Below are positions 1 through 11,788 of a DNA stretch of 64,000 bases, in pieces; position 1 is the first letter of the stretch, and every line of letters starts with the position of its first letter. Both the position numbers and the translations under genes were made by a program. Origin of the DNA: Corynespora cassiicola (taxonomy: Eukaryota > Ascomycota > Dothideomycetes > Pleosporales > Corynesporascaceae); contig JAEUWY010000002.1 of NCBI GenBank assembly GCA_022059125.1, positions 806,001 to 870,000 on the forward strand, given 5' to 3'. Under the pieces are notes generated by a model. It did no database searches. It was not told the DNA's origin and saw only the letters and a program-made list of their open reading frames with translations.

Positions 1-373
1 GCAGGTTGGCGAGGGCGTCGACCACGTCGAAGCCGTTGATGTCAGCGCTGCGGTCCGAGAAGAGCAGCAGGTCCTGCTTGCACCGGCCCAGGCGGTTGAG
101 ATAGCCCGGAAGCTTGTTGGCGGCCTCGGCGGCGCCCATGCGGAGCACAATGGAGACGTCCTCCATGGCACCGCCCTTGAAGGGCGAACATTCCTCGCCA
201 AAGGGGGGGTCGGGGGTCGCGGGACGAGCATGGGCGGGAGGGGGCCGCTCCTGGAGGGCCTCCAGGTCGTAGCCGCGGGCACCAAAGAAGAGCTTGCTGA
301 CGAGCGAGAAGAGCAAAAAGACGGACACGGCGACGGCAGCGCACAGCAGGCGCGTGGGCGTCAATCGCACCAT
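1..373 (-). CDS. DUF604/GT31-like type II membrane glycosyltransferase, partial (3' end outside window)
   Basis: An open frame runs on the minus strand from an ATG at 373 to the window edge (124 codons plus one base). The N-terminus is a classic signal anchor: basic residues, then a hydrophobic stretch at about residues 9-26, then a Pro-rich stem. Next come segments reading VLRMGAAEAANKLPGYL and FSDRSADINGFDVVDAL. These resemble the start of the catalytic region of fungal Fringe-like/DUF604 (GT31-related) proteins, where a 'lktGatea..klp' and an 'FSD..q.i.g....DaL' segment are typical. A Golgi-located glycosyltransferase role is inferred from that family; the catalytic DxD motif would lie outside the window. 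It is divergent from the gene starting at 874. Confidence 0.62.
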   Translation of the reverse strand, partial: MVRLTPTRLLCAAVAVSVFLLFSLVSKLFFGARGYDLEALQERPPPAHARPATPDPPFGEECSPFKGGAMEDVSIVLRMGAAEAANKLPGYLNRLGRCKQDLLLFSDRSADINGFDVVDALANL

Positions 374-873
374 GATTGCGGCTTGGGATGGACGGCGGGC
401 GAGGAGCGCGGAGCGCAGTGTCTGAAAAAGCACAAAAGCACAGCAGACACCGAGGCCCTAGCACGCGTCCCAGCCGCTTGCGCGCCTTGCTGCTTGCGGC
501 CTAGGCCGCCGGGCCGTCAGCAGCGCTTCATCGCCCGCGCGCCCCTCGCGAGCCCGTCTTCGTCCGTCCCGGCGGCTTCCAGGGCTGCCAAAAGCTTCGT
601 CGCGCGCTGTGCCAGACGGCCATGGCGATCGCCACCTCTTGACACGGCCCACGTCCCGAAACCTTCAACGCGCCATCGCCATCGCTCGGCCCGACGCCGC
701 GGCACCTCATCGCGCATACAACCAGGCAAGGGACCAGGCGTAGTACGACCCTCGAGCTCGTAGTCCATCTTCATTCCATCTCGCATGCCAAAACACCATG
801 ATGACTCTCTTAAGCAGCCGTCGTGCTGCAGTGCCGGTCTGTCCTCCAATCCAAGCTCTTGTCGCTCATTGAA
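374..873. promoter_or_regulatory. Divergent intergenic region, 500 bp
   Basis: It lies between the start of the minus-strand glycosyltransferase-like gene and the plus-strand secreted protein, so it should hold both promoters. It is GC-rich on the left and less so on the right. I see no clear TATA box. The open frames here are GC-driven shadows with no recognisable domains. Confidence 0.4.
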
Positions 874-2045
874 ATGCATTCGTTTCTTCGTCTCTGCTCT
901 GCCCTTGCACTTCTCGTTCACGCTCGTTATTCGCTTGCAAACGACGATGGCTTTATTCACGATGCTTTGGATCCGTCAGGGGGCGAGGTGGACCAGGACA
1001 TCTTTGAGCCCCTGCTTGTGAACTACACCATCACTGAATCATGTGCAACACCAACATCTACTCGGGAAATACTCACCCTCGTCTACCCCTCCCCAAATGC
1101 TTCGCCCATTGAGGTTACGGCGCAGAGTCAGATCGTCACGTCCTATCTCCCAGAGATGACGTGGTGCATCGGCCCTCCCATTGCCCTCATCCCCCTGACT
1201 GGACCCCCATACCTCAATTCCTCGTCCAACGGGACCATCCGGTACTCGACGAGCATGGACGGGCCCATGAGCTGTGAGACCGTCTACGTTCCCACCGCAA
1301 CAACAGTGTGTGCTACAACTCTCACCGGGATAGCATCCAAAATCACTGTCTCAGAATGCGATCAAGAAATCACCTTTTCCAGCGAGTGTGGCTTTTCCTT
1401 GGAGACTCCGACTCCGACCAGCTCCAACAACTATACACTCGTCACACTTGCACCGACCATTAGGTCTATGCTGACATACTACCTTGCCCCCTGGCAATCA
1501 TTGACTGCAGGCGGGACGCCCTCCGACGTCGACATCAAAGTGTGCACCGTTCTCAAAAGCGGCAAGCTGGAATGCTCTCGCTACCGAGAGGTCTGGGAGG
1601 TAGTCGTTGTTACAGAGACCATGACCACTCAACGGCATATTCAACTTGCTACGACACTTACTGGCCCAGGAACCCTTCTCGTTCAGACGATGCAAATCTT
1701 CATCACTGATACAGTCGAAACCATCGACCTGTCCACGACGCTGCTGATTGGAGAAGAGATTGAGACAGAGAGTACAAGCAAAGAACTCTTCACTGCATCT
1801 TCTCCCGGCTTCCATAACGACACGGACAAAGGCTCGTCGGCGTCAACCCAGTACATTACCAAGACAGTGAAGTATAGGACTTCAAGGTGAGCATAGAAGC
1901 GTTTGCTAAATGTCTACTAAGATGTGGTAGCGTGCAACCACGGACAACCATACGAGTGACGTCAACTACCACACGATTCAGTACTGTCACTAGGACTGTA
2001 CCTCGACGCCGGCCAACCTTGGTGCAGGCTTTGCCAGATTTTTAG
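874..2045 (+). CDS. Secreted Ser/Thr-rich protein of unknown function (two exons)
   Basis: Proposed exons are 874-1886 and 1931-2045, giving 375 residues. The ATG at 874 is preferred over an in-frame ATG at 823 because it puts a compact signal peptide (MHSFLRLCSALALLVHA) at the N-terminus. The uninterrupted frame stops at 1890, but a GTGAGC donor at 1887, a CTACTAAG branch-like site and a TAG acceptor at 1928-1930 restore the frame and add about 38 Thr/Arg-rich residues ending at TAG 2043. The mature protein is rich in Thr and Ser with several N-x-S/T sites and scattered cysteines, which suggests a cell-wall or extracellular glycoprotein. I recognise no catalytic domain. The next gene is a second low-complexity secretory protein on the same strand. 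Confidence 0.6.
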
Positions 2046-2281
2046 CGTGGCCAAGTGACTTCGTGGCCGTTCGCTACCTTTAAGGCTTACTCAAACCAAC
2101 ATTTGCTAGTTTGATAGATTCACGACATTCCTTACTGAATAACCAACTCTTTGAATTTCCCCCTCGTAGTGCAGTCACCCTCACTTCTGGCCTAGCATGG
2201 TGAATTTTGACTGTACTCAAAACTCCTTACATATGGTGTTTTTCTTAACGCAGCCTCGAAGGTTAAGACTCCTTTTTCAAC

Positions 2282-4567
2282 ATGAAGACTGTCATAGCTC
2301 TGCTATGCCCGCTGCTTGGACATGTGGCTGCTACCAACTCCCCGTCGTCTAGTGAGGATTATCTTGATCAAGTTGTTACAAAAACCATTTACAATACTCA
2401 CTATGTAGCCGCAGACTACGGATCGCTGAAAAGACATGGCGCCAAGACACACGGCCAAACAGATGATACCCGCCACTGGGAACCTAACGAAGCCTCATTA
2501 CCTTCTGAAGCTGGCCTCCACCGTCGCCAGATTCAAGGCACAACAAAAACCTCCCGATGGCGGCATGAACCCACAATTCCTCAGCGAGCACCATCTGGTG
2601 TTCCCCCAAGTCCACCCATATATTCCCAGAACCCCGCACATCTCGATCCTCGCCACGACATGGACAACTCGCCACAACAACCCACGCGTACGCTGTTAGC
2701 TTCTCCTGTTTCCTCTCTCATCATGGGTTACTCGCATCCTCAACAAGGCTCCCCTGTTATATACAACCTCCGCGTTGCTATTGGGAACATAACGATCAAA
2801 GTACCTATCAAAGAACGCGTAGCGCAATCTTTTTGCAAGGTTGTAGAAGAAAATTCCAGACAAGACCCTCGCAAGAGCACAGCTCTATCAAAGCAGCCTC
2901 AGAAGACCGAGAAATCACTCACGTCAGCAAAAGACAAGATCAATAACTCTACAGGTATACCGCATGAAGCAACCCATAGGCCTTCAAATACTAAATCATC
3001 GGTTAAACCGGGTCCTCTGTCCCCCAATCCTAGGCTAAGTTCTTCTATCGATCAGCAATCTGGAAGTTCGTCAAGGAAAGGGGGGACGACTACTCAATCA
3101 ATACCGACTAATGGTTTTGTATGGCCGACACAGGGAGAACAGACCAAGGGATCAAGCGAAACTAGCCGCCCGAGGACAATTACTGTTCACTCACAGTCTA
3201 TGCCCAACTTTTCCTTTGACGTACCTACGTCCAAAAAGATCTCCATGTCAGCCAACCTCCGGCCTGGTGAATTTTTCCCGTTCCAGGTGACAACAGTTGG
3301 GCCTGTGACTTTGACCTGTTTGGGGGAAACGTGCGATAGATTGCGAGACATGTATATTGCAAATGGCGTCCCGGTCACCTATCTTGTGGGCTCAACGGAT
3401 CTTGTGGTTCAAGCGGAATTCGCGAATGCGGCAGTCCGACAAGTGGATCTGCCAATGTGGAAAGGAATCTGGAAACGGAGATATGTTGACATGCCCGATT
3501 CCGAGGAGGGCGAACTCCAAGCTATTTCGGGCGAGCAAATCTATGGTGAAGGCAGTTCCGACGAGGATGATCTGGAGGATGTGATACTGACTGAGAAAAT
3601 CATATCACAGCTGTTGGAGCAACAACAGCCCCAGAAAACCGACACGAGCAATGAATCCAACAGTAAACTACCCGCCCATGGCCACAACTCAGGCACGACA
3701 CAAGAAGAAAATCCAAGATCCAACCCCTTCCCATCCCGCCCCTCCGCCTCTTGGCCAAACCCCACCGGCGACCCCTTCGACGACCCCTCCTGGACCAACA
3801 ACCCCTCCCTAAACCCCTCCAAACACCCCACAACCTCCTCTTCTTCCGCTTCCTCTGACGACGAATGGCCTCCGGGCGAGGACTGGTCCACCGAAGACTG
3901 GCCCCCCAAACCCACCACCTCACACACCCCCATCGGCGAACCCCCCACCTCTCCCTCTCCCCCTCCAACCTCGGACTCCCCCCAAGAATCCCCCACCTAC
4001 CTCGACCCCTCCGACCCCTGGTGGACCTCCAACGACCTCGACTCCCCCCTCCCCACCTTCTCCCCGGGCCCCACAATCGTCCTCCCGCCAGACTATTCGG
4101 GTCCCTTTCCGCCCACGGGGCCCATCTCGACGTCTACGGACCCCTTCTACTGGGAGCCCGAATGCGCGCTTACGAGTCGCGCCACGGCGACGGGGCAGGA
4201 TGGGCGGACGGTGGAGGGGGTTGTGACGACGGGGTGGGGGTGTTGGACTTGGGATAATAGTGCGCCTCCTGCTACAACTACAGCGGTGGGGATGATGCCG
4301 GGGGCGACGAGTGCGACGAGTGGGGCGGGGAGGAAGGGGGTGGTCCAAGGGATGGATAAGGGGGTGCTGGGGGTGTGGTGGGTTGGTGCGGTGGTGGGGG
4401 GATTGTACGTTGCGGTTGGGTTTTGGGAGCTGTGGCGGAATGTTCTGGGTAGGATGCGGGTCCCCGTATTGCAGGCGCTGGGGGATAGGGTGGTTGTGGG
4501 GGTTAGGTTCGAGGATGTGTTTAGGGATCCGTTGGAGGGGTTGTTGGCGAAGGATAAGGTTGCTTGA
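2282..4567 (+). CDS. Large Pro/Ser-rich secretory protein with C-terminal membrane segment, unknown function
   Basis: One uninterrupted frame of 761 residues. It starts with a signal peptide (MKTVIALLCPLLGHVAA). A long low-complexity middle part follows, with a dibasic site near residue 81 (HRRQ), a more ordered block around residues 300-430, and an acidic patch containing SSDEDDLED. A Pro/Ser/Thr/Trp-rich stretch spans about 470-640. Near residues 700-720 a hydrophobic segment (VWWVGAVVGGLYVAVGF) could be a single membrane helix with a short cytoplasmic tail, suggesting a surface-anchored protein. The strong C-richness of 3720-4090 also creates long antisense frames, which I treat as shadows. 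I do not recognise the family. Confidence 0.62.
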   Translation: MKTVIALLCPLLGHVAATNSPSSSEDYLDQVVTKTIYNTHYVAADYGSLKRHGAKTHGQTDDTRHWEPNEASLPSEAGLHRRQIQGTTKTSRWRHEPTIPQRAPSGVPPSPPIYSQNPAHLDPRHDMDNSPQQPTRTLLASPVSSLIMGYSHPQQGSPVIYNLRVAIGNITIKVPIKERVAQSFCKVVEENSRQDPRKSTALSKQPQKTEKSLTSAKDKINNSTGIPHEATHRPSNTKSSVKPGPLSPNPRLSSSIDQQSGSSSRKGGTTTQSIPTNGFVWPTQGEQTKGSSETSRPRTITVHSQSMPNFSFDVPTSKKISMSANLRPGEFFPFQVTTVGPVTLTCLGETCDRLRDMYIANGVPVTYLVGSTDLVVQAEFANAAVRQVDLPMWKGIWKRRYVDMPDSEEGELQAISGEQIYGEGSSDEDDLEDVILTEKIISQLLEQQQPQKTDTSNESNSKLPAHGHNSGTTQEENPRSNPFPSRPSASWPNPTGDPFDDPSWTNNPSLNPSKHPTTSSSSASSDDEWPPGEDWSTEDWPPKPTTSHTPIGEPPTSPSPPPTSDSPQESPTYLDPSDPWWTSNDLDSPLPTFSPGPTIVLPPDYSGPFPPTGPISTSTDPFYWEPECALTSRATATGQDGRTVEGVVTTGWGCWTWDNSAPPATTTAVGMMPGATSATSGAGRKGVVQGMDKGVLGVWWVGAVVGGLYVAVGFWELWRNVLGRMRVPVLQALGDRVVVGVRFEDVFRDPLEGLLAKDKVA

Positions 4568-4759
4568 TGGCGACAAGTGTTCTAGTGCGAGGGTGGTGAG
4601 GAGGGAACAGAGATCTATTTCTTTCTACATGGGATGCGGTGGAGGTTGTGAGGTTCGTTCTATATGCAGGGGTAGTGGTACATGGCGTGCAAGTGCTCTA
4701 TGCGTGGGTATCTCATACTCTAATGTTACATAAACCGCCCATATGTCCTTTCTTTTACA

Positions 4760-6027
4760 TCATGTCAAGAGAATATCGACGCCGTCTTTGCTGATGGTCA
4801 CCTCCTCGCTCTCGAACGCGTACTTTCTCCTAACCAGCTCGAAGATGATCAGGCCGACGCTTGTGCTGGGTACCTGCTTGATTGTGCTCATGAAAAAGTC
4901 GCGGTACAGGTACCTTCTCCAGCCGCCGTGCCGCTTGGCGAGCTTTTTGCATTGGCGGAAGGTTTCTTCGTAGGCGTGGTAGTAGCGCCGCATGATGCGC
5001 GAGGGCCTGCTTTCTTCGTGGGCTTGGAAATCGAGAGCTTCGAGACGGCGGTAGTGGACGTCTTGCAGTTCCGTCAGAGGATGTTGGATCAATTGAGAGG
5101 TGATGGATGCGGAAATTCCGGCCAAGAGCAAAAAAGCAGGCTCAATCGTATAGTGCGGTTTTACAACAGGACGGCCATCTTGCTCATCTAGGCTAACAGA
5201 GGAAGATTTGAGTAGAGTATCGCGGGTTCGGCTTCCATAATACAAACTGACGAATTCGTAGTATCCCTGGCTCTTGACGGTCTCGAATGTGCTGAAGAAA
5301 ACGGCGGCGCCAACGGAGTCTTTGAGCAGGCTGAGAGTCCAACCAGCAAAGATGCCGCGCAGTCCAATCGATTGCAGCTTGTGGCCGGCGTAATGCCAGA
5401 TGGTCTTGTACTTGCCGTCGAGGATGTCGGCGGTTCGGAAGCGCACTTGCAGGGCATCGAATGGTGCGGCGAACAGGGATTGGATGCCGCCGGCGACGAG
5501 ACCGGCGGTGAAGGTGGTGGTGAAGGCGGGCGGAGGATATGTGCGTTTCGTCTGCATCGAAGATGGACCGTGTAGATTGGAAAGCGTCTGCAGGTAGCCA
5601 GTGTAAAGCACGGCACCGATGCTGGTCACTGTCAGCTTGACGCTCATCGGATGGAAGAGACATGGCTCACTGCCTGCTAGACTTACAAAGTGTTGGCCAT
5701 GAGAGGCGGCAGCACCTGGTTTGGGATGAAGCCCCAGCCCTCAGTCCTCACGGCGTGCACCAGCAGGGCGGGTGTCGTCGTCCGCCACGACCACGCAGCC
5801 TGGGCCTGGACGTGCGGATTGATGGCCCTCGCATAGCCCAGGTAGTCGATGCGGCCTCTGAAAAATGCCTTCACCGGGGCCCTGAAGTAAAAGGCAACCA
5901 TCCGCGCGGCCACGGCTCGCATACCGGCGGCCTGCACACCCGTGGCCGAGTGCTTTTTGGAGGGATTCGAAGCATCTTCATCGCTGCGGGGAGCGACTCC
6001 AGCGCGCGCACTGGAGCCGGAGGTCAT
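4760..6027 (-). CDS. Mitochondrial carrier family protein (SLC25-like), two exons
   Basis: Exons on the minus strand are 6027-5687 and 5621-4760, giving 400 residues. The join uses a GTAAGT donor at 5686 and a CAG acceptor at 5623-5622 and yields a smooth MANTFIGAVLYTGYLQ junction. Degenerate carrier signatures are visible: PFDALQVR at about residues 167-174 (P-x-D-x-x-x-x-R) and HPLTELQDV in the last third. Hydrophobic, Gly-rich helices such as FTAGLVAGGIQSLFAAPF and LLAGISASITSQLIQHP fit the six-helix inner-membrane fold. The transported substrate cannot be read from the sequence. The N-terminal ~60 residues are hydrophilic and longer than in typical 300-residue carriers. It shares a 387-bp divergent promoter region with SPT16. 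Confidence 0.8.
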
Positions 6028-6414
6028 TGCATATCATGAAAGGCACACGGCAGCTGCAGGCACACTTGCCAGGGGCCCGCCGCAGGTTATATAGGGGTGC
6101 GCGGGAGGGATGCGGGCGGGGGGGCACGTGGACGAGTCACTGGTGAAAGCGGTCGGAATGACCAGCTGCAGGCTCGGAGCAACGTCTTTTGGTGTTGAAG
6201 CGCGCGGCGCTCGGGCCCCCGGCGCCAAGGCGTTGCCCGTCGCGCAGGACCGCGTCGCTCGCCGTTTAGCCCTGACGCCTAGCAGCAGCTCCATCGGCGG
6301 CCTCGACGTCGCGACTTTTCTTCCATCCTCTCCTTCCCCCCGCCCAACCCCCTCCACCCCCCTCACCGCTGCCGACAACCCTCCGAAGGCCCCAGAGCTC
6401 CGCCCGCCTTCACC
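6028..6414. promoter_or_regulatory. Divergent promoter region between mitochondrial carrier and SPT16
   Basis: This 387-bp region serves both genes. It contains a CACGTG E-box-type hexamer near 6125 and a pyrimidine-rich tract at about 6320-6360 just upstream of the SPT16 ATG, as is common for highly expressed filamentous-fungal genes. No convincing TATA box is seen. Confidence 0.4.
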
Positions 6415-9400
6415 ATGGCTGACAGTGACCAAATCCAAATCGACAAGCAGCTCTTCCATGAGCGTCTGAGCAGCTTCGTCACCAAGTGGAAGGCCGACAA
6501 GCGCTCGGGCGACCAAATCTTCGGTGGCGCGAGCTCAATCGTGACCCTCGTGGGCAAGCCGAGCGACCCCAGCCAGTATCTGAAGCCGGCTGCGTTCCAG
6601 GTGAGTTGTGCGCCCGTGGCGATAGATGCCGTTATGGTGGTGCGCCAGTGCTGACCACGTCCGTCCGTGTAGCTTTGGCTGCTAGGCTACGAGTTCCCCT
6701 CGACCCTCTTCGTCCTCACCCCCGACCTCCTGCAGATTGTCACCGCGAAGAAGAAGGGTACGTCCAAATCGCACCAGTCGCCCGTGGCGCAATGCTAATG
6801 ATGGGTGATACAGCCGCCTACTTGGAGCCTCTCAAGGGGGGTAAGATTCCCGTTGAGATTCTCGTTCGCGGAAAGGATGCCGAGGAGAACAAGAAGCTCT
6901 TCCAGAAATGTGTCGACACGGTCAAGAACGCAGGTGTAAGTGTCCATCTGGAGAATGCGCAATGGGAAGAAACTCACAGCCATGTAGAAAAAAGTTGCCA
7001 TCTTGAAAAAGGACAACGCGACCGGCCCTTTTGTGGAGGAGTGGAAAACCGCTTTCCAGGCAGCAGACATCAAGGAGGAGGACCAGGTCGACCTGGCACC
7101 CATCCTCTCAAACGCGGCCCTCTCAGTCAAGGACGAGAAGGAGCTTGTTAGTCCATGCCTAAAGTCATCACTTCACAGAATTCGCAGACTAATACCATCC
7201 AGCGCCTCATCAGAGATGCGTCGCGAGCCTCCAGCGCCCTCATGACCAAGTACTTTGTCGAAGAAATGTCTGAGATTCTCGACGGCGAAAAGAGGGTCTC
7301 CCACAAGGCTATTTCCGACAAGGTTGCCAACAAGATCGACGACACAAAGTGGTTTGAAAAGCAAAAGGTTTCGAAGAACTTTGATACCATGCAGATGGAC
7401 TGGTGCCTGCTCCCAACGGTTCAGAGCGGCGGTAGCTACGATCTGAAGATGAACATCGAACCAGACGACAGCAACCTCCACGCGGGCGTCATCATCTCAG
7501 CCCTTGGCCTCCGATACCAGACATACGGCTCCATCGTCGGACGGACATATATGGTCGGCCCCAACAAGGAACAAGAATCCATGTACAAGCTGCTCCTTTC
7601 TATGCATGAGACCGTCATCAAGTCGATAAAGGACGGTGTCATCGCCAAGGACGTTTACGCCAAAGCCCTGGGTGTTCTAAAGTCCAAGAACCCTCAGCTG
7701 GAGAAGCATTTCCCCAAGAACGTTGGCTACGGATTTGGTACTGAAAACAAAGACAACACCCTCCTGATCAGTGGCAAGAACAATCGGCAGCTCAAGGACG
7801 GAATGACTCTCATCATTAGCACCGGTCTGCAGGACCTCGTGAACCCAAAGCCACAGGACAAGAAGAGCAAGACTTACTCATTACTCTTGATCGATACCGT
7901 TCGCGTTGGCCCAAGCGACTGTGCGGTCTTCACCAAGGACACCGCTTCCGACCTGGAATCTGTGTCATTCTTTTTTAACGATGAAGAAGAGGAGGAGGCC
8001 AAGCCAAAGCCCAAGAAGGAGCGCGCTCCAGCCATTGCGCAGACCAACATTACCAAGACCCGCACGCGACACGAGCGCCCAACTAACCAGGACGCCGAGA
8101 AGGAAGCACAGCGACGAGAGCATCAGAAGGAGCTTCATGCGAAGAAACAGCAGCAAGGCTTGGAGACTTACGGTGAAGGAACCAAGGCCTTGAACGGTAC
8201 CGAGGAGAAGAAGTTTAAGCGCTTCGAATCATACAAGCGCGACAACCAGCTTCCGGCAAATGTCAAGAACTTGGAAATCTTTGTCGACAAGAAGAACCTC
8301 ACTGTCATCTTGCCAATCATGGGCCGGCCCGTTCCCTTCCATATCCACACCATCAAGAACGCCTCTCACACTCCCGAGACTGGCTTCACCTCGCTCCGTA
8401 TCAACTTCCTTTCTCCTGGTCAGGGTGTCGGTCGCAAGGATGATCAGCCATTTGAGGACCCGAACGCTCACTTCATCAGAAGTTTGACTTTCCGTTCGCA
8501 AGACATTGACCGTATGGAGCAGGTCACCAAGGATATCACCGAGTTGAAGAAGGATGTTGTTCGCCGCGACCAGGAGAAGAAGCAGATGGAGGACGTCGTT
8601 GAGCAAGATAAGCTCATTCCCATCAAAAACCGCAAGCCGTTCGTCCTTGACCTCATCTTCATTCGACCGCAGTTGGACGGTAAGCGAATGCCCGGTAGCG
8701 TGGAGATTCACCAGAACGGTCTGCGCTATGTGCACGGTGCTGGTGGTACCAAGATCGACGTCCTTTTCAGCAACGTCAAGCATCTGTTCTTCCAGCCTTC
8801 GCAGCATGAGCTCATCGTCATCATCCACGTGCACCTCAAGAACCCCATCATGATTGGCAAGAAGAAGGCCAAGGATGTCCAGTTCGTCCGCGAAGCTACC
8901 GAAATGCAGTTTGACGAGACGGGTAACCGCAAGCGCCGCCACAAGTATGGCGACGAGGAGGAGTTCGAGCAGGAGCAGGAGGAAAGACGCCGCCGTGCTG
9001 CACTCGACAAGGAGTTCAAGAACTTTGCGGAGAAGATTGCCGATGCTGCCCGAAACGAGAACGTCAGTGTCGACATTCCCTACCGCGAACTTGGATTCAA
9101 CGGTGTACCATCGAGATCGTCTGTGCTCATCCAGCCAACCACCGATTGCTTGGTGCAGCTGACTGAGCCACCTTTCACCTGCATCACGCTTGCCGAGATT
9201 GAAATTGTTCATCTCGAGCGTGTTCAGTTCGGTCTCCGTAACTTCGATATGGTCGTTGTTTTTAAGGATTACAACCGTCCCCCTGTCCACATTAACACCA
9301 TCCCTGTGGAGTCGCTGGATCCCGTCAAGGATTGGCTTGACTCGGTCGACATCCCATTCACTGAAGGTCCCCTCAACTTGAACTGGGCTACGATTATGAA

Positions 9401-9743
9401 GACCGTCACCTCGGACCCTCACCAGTTCTTCGTCGATGGCGGATGGTCGTTCTTGAGCACCGAAAGCGACGACGAGGGCGGCGAGGAAGAAGAGGAAGAG
9501 TCGGCCTTTGAAGTCTCGGAATCCGAGTTGGCCATTTCTGACGAGTCGTCGGAGGATGAAAGCGACTTTGATGAGAACGCCTCAGACGAGATGAGCGACG
9601 AGGGCTCCGAAGATGACTTTTCCGAGGGGGAGGATTGGGATGAGCTCGAGAAGAAGGCGGCAAAGAAGGACCGTGAGGCCAGCATGGAAGACGAGGGCGA
9701 AAAGAAGAGCAGCAAGAAGGTGGAGAAGAAGAGGAAGAGGTGA
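6415..9743 (+). CDS. SPT16: FACT complex subunit Spt16
   Basis: Five exons: 6415-6600, 6673-6757, 6814-6935, 6988-7146 and 7203-9743, giving 1030 residues, the usual Spt16 length. All introns are GT-AG and 52-72 nt. Spt16 with Pob3 forms FACT, the nuclear histone chaperone that loosens and rebuilds nucleosomes during transcription and replication. The N-terminal ~440 residues carry the catalytically dead aminopeptidase-like lobe (LWLLGYEFPSTLFVLT; HAGVIISALGLRYQTYGSIVGRTY). A charged linker follows, then the dimerisation and middle domains (KPFVLDLIFIRPQLDGKRMPG; LGFNGVPSRSSVLIQPTTD), and finally a very acidic tail from about residue 950 that ends in a Lys/Arg-rich stretch. Long antisense frames across 8229-9422 are shadows of this gene. 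Confidence 0.96.
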
Positions 9744-11788
9744 AGCGGCTAATCGATACCCCGACTCTTAGCGTGACCTACGCTTAGGTTCTAAATATTG
9801 AGGCTGCGTGACGACGGAGCTAGCCTGGGAGTGATTTCCTCTTCCAACATGTAAGATTGCGACCTTTTTCCTTGATGGGGATGCCGATGAAACACATCCT
9901 ATGGTTTTTTGAGGGGCAGTGGGGCCATTGCTTGCATTCAGGCTCGAGGGCGTGATTGGAGTTGAGCTCCTCAAAATAGTTAATGATATCTTTTTTGGTT
10001 ACGTTTGCGAGCACTGAGATTCGTGTGCGGGTGATGAAATCTTTGGATGGTGGAAGAAGCGGATTCTATGTGAGCACCGGGGCAGGGAGTCCTGTTTCGG
10101 GTACTGAACAAGATATAGGTGATGGTAATCGACGGTGTTGAATTTCACAAGTGACTGACTGATTCGATTTCTTCGTTAGAGGAATGGTATGCGAGGGCAC
10201 TCCAAAGTTAATGTTTGAACTGTGACCCCTCGTCGATGGAACGGGATGTGGATGGGTCCACAGCATGCGGGGCATGTGTAATATAAAGTGTTTAGCGGGA
10301 TGTTGAGTCCTGTGGAGTTGCTTGGGATAATGCGGCTGGAGTGCTTGTGAGGGCAAAACCATAAACTAACCGGAAACTCTATTCAATTTCCGTTAAACAT
10401 TTCAGATCTCTATACGTTAAGGAACAGGGTAAAGGGTATCTCGCTTGGGGATCCTGGGGTGATATTTTCTTGGTAGGGTGACCCCTCCGGTTAACAACAA
10501 ACGCCACACTTGCTATATATGAAAAACAAACCGCAATTTCTATCACGTACGACCATAGGCAGTTGAACAGTAAGGCTTCCCGTCCGCTCAGCCATATTCA
10601 AGCAATTGACCGGCGGATTAGTAGTCAGGTGGGTGACCACTGGCGAATACCTGCTGTTGTACGTTTTTTTTTTGGCTTTTTTTGTGTTTCTTAGATAGTA
10701 CGCCTCTTGAGAGCAGCTTTGGAAGACAAACGTGGGATTTTGCGTTGTTGGAGTGGTTAACGATGGCAATGGGATGCAAAACAAATGGTTCATCATGGCA
10801 TTGACCAGCAAATCCCTTCAACTTACTTCGCAATAGGTACTCCACTAAGAAAATTCTTTCTTTTGGCAGATGAAAATTCATCTATATGACGTGGACCTTC
10901 ACAGCGCGATCGAAAGAATCAAACTCAGGATTACTGTTCAGTACCACGGTGGTCCATTAGAGCCACCGAACGATACAGTCATTGGCAGCAAAGTGGAGAA
11001 CTTTTGGATAGAGCACATGAAAGAACCAAACACTTCCGGTGTGTAATTTCAATACTAATCCCGGGGAGGTGGGCTCATTCATCTAAGTCTGGGCCTACCA
11101 AACATGGCAAACTACCGCTTTGGGATGCATTTACGAAGAACCGCCAGCAGTCACAAAATGCGGCCCGAAAGCAAACACCCGCCGGGCCCAAAAGATAGCA
11201 TAAAACTGACTCCCAGGATAATCTTATAGCCATTCAATAGAGTGGGTGCGTTTCCGAATTTTCCAACAACATGAGCGTTCCTGGCGGTGGCCAGAACAAC
11301 ATTGTTGTCAAACCCGGGATGGCCACGCGGCCTTGTCCTGCTGTGTACCACACGCGCCTCGTTTGGCCACCCACCTCGCGAGAAACAGTTGATCAAATTC
11401 AAGCGAGTGGCCGCATGCTATCTGTGGTCTTTACATCTCGTTGCGACGTTGGCCGATTAATTTGGGACCATTTACCCGGGCCAAACACCCTAGTTGCATC
11501 CCAGAGTTCTACGAACCCACAACAGCCGGAGAGCGGACTCGATGTAGATTGAAGTACTTGTGAATGATTTTGCCACGAGGGCGGGGCCCGCTTCTTTGGT
11601 TCGGCATTATTTGCTTTACGAAAACGAGTCAGGGGTTTAATTTTAGATCGTTGGTTAAAGGGACTGGTCTATAAGTTACCTCGCCGCTCCCAAATCTCGG
11701 GCATTATATTCGATCCTACCCCTACCCGCAGTATCTCTACCATTTCTGAGGCTTACTCAGATATATTATCTCAGTGACTTTGACAAAA
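9744..11788. other. Gene-poor 2-kb interval
   Basis: Only short frames occur. The least random are minus-strand frames at 9820-10014 and 10066-10362, which carry a few Cys/His residues but no family I recognise (see rejected items). A T-rich run lies at 10662-10682. The right end (from about 11640) is the promoter of the small secreted protein gene. Confidence 0.4.
11670..11675 (+). promoter_or_regulatory. TATA-like element of the small secreted protein gene
   Basis: TATAAG lies 119 bp upstream of the ATG at 11789. Between them is a C/T-rich leader (ctacccctacccgc), typical of a fungal core promoter and 5' UTR. The assignment is by position only. Confidence 0.35.

Noticed and set aside
874..4567. 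Possibility that the two secretory proteins at the left end are one gene
   Set aside because: Each has its own signal peptide and the first has a stop at 2043-2045; no intron pair joins them.
8229..9422. 397-codon antisense frame opposite SPT16
   Set aside because: It mirrors the codon bias of the sense gene and encodes no recognisable domain; it is a shadow.
9820..10362. Two minus-strand frames, one with a CKQWPHCPSKNHRMC segment, possibly joined at an ATAG acceptor-like site
   Set aside because: No start, donor or recognisable domain can be supported, and the composition is ordinary. It may be a relic, but I cannot claim a gene.
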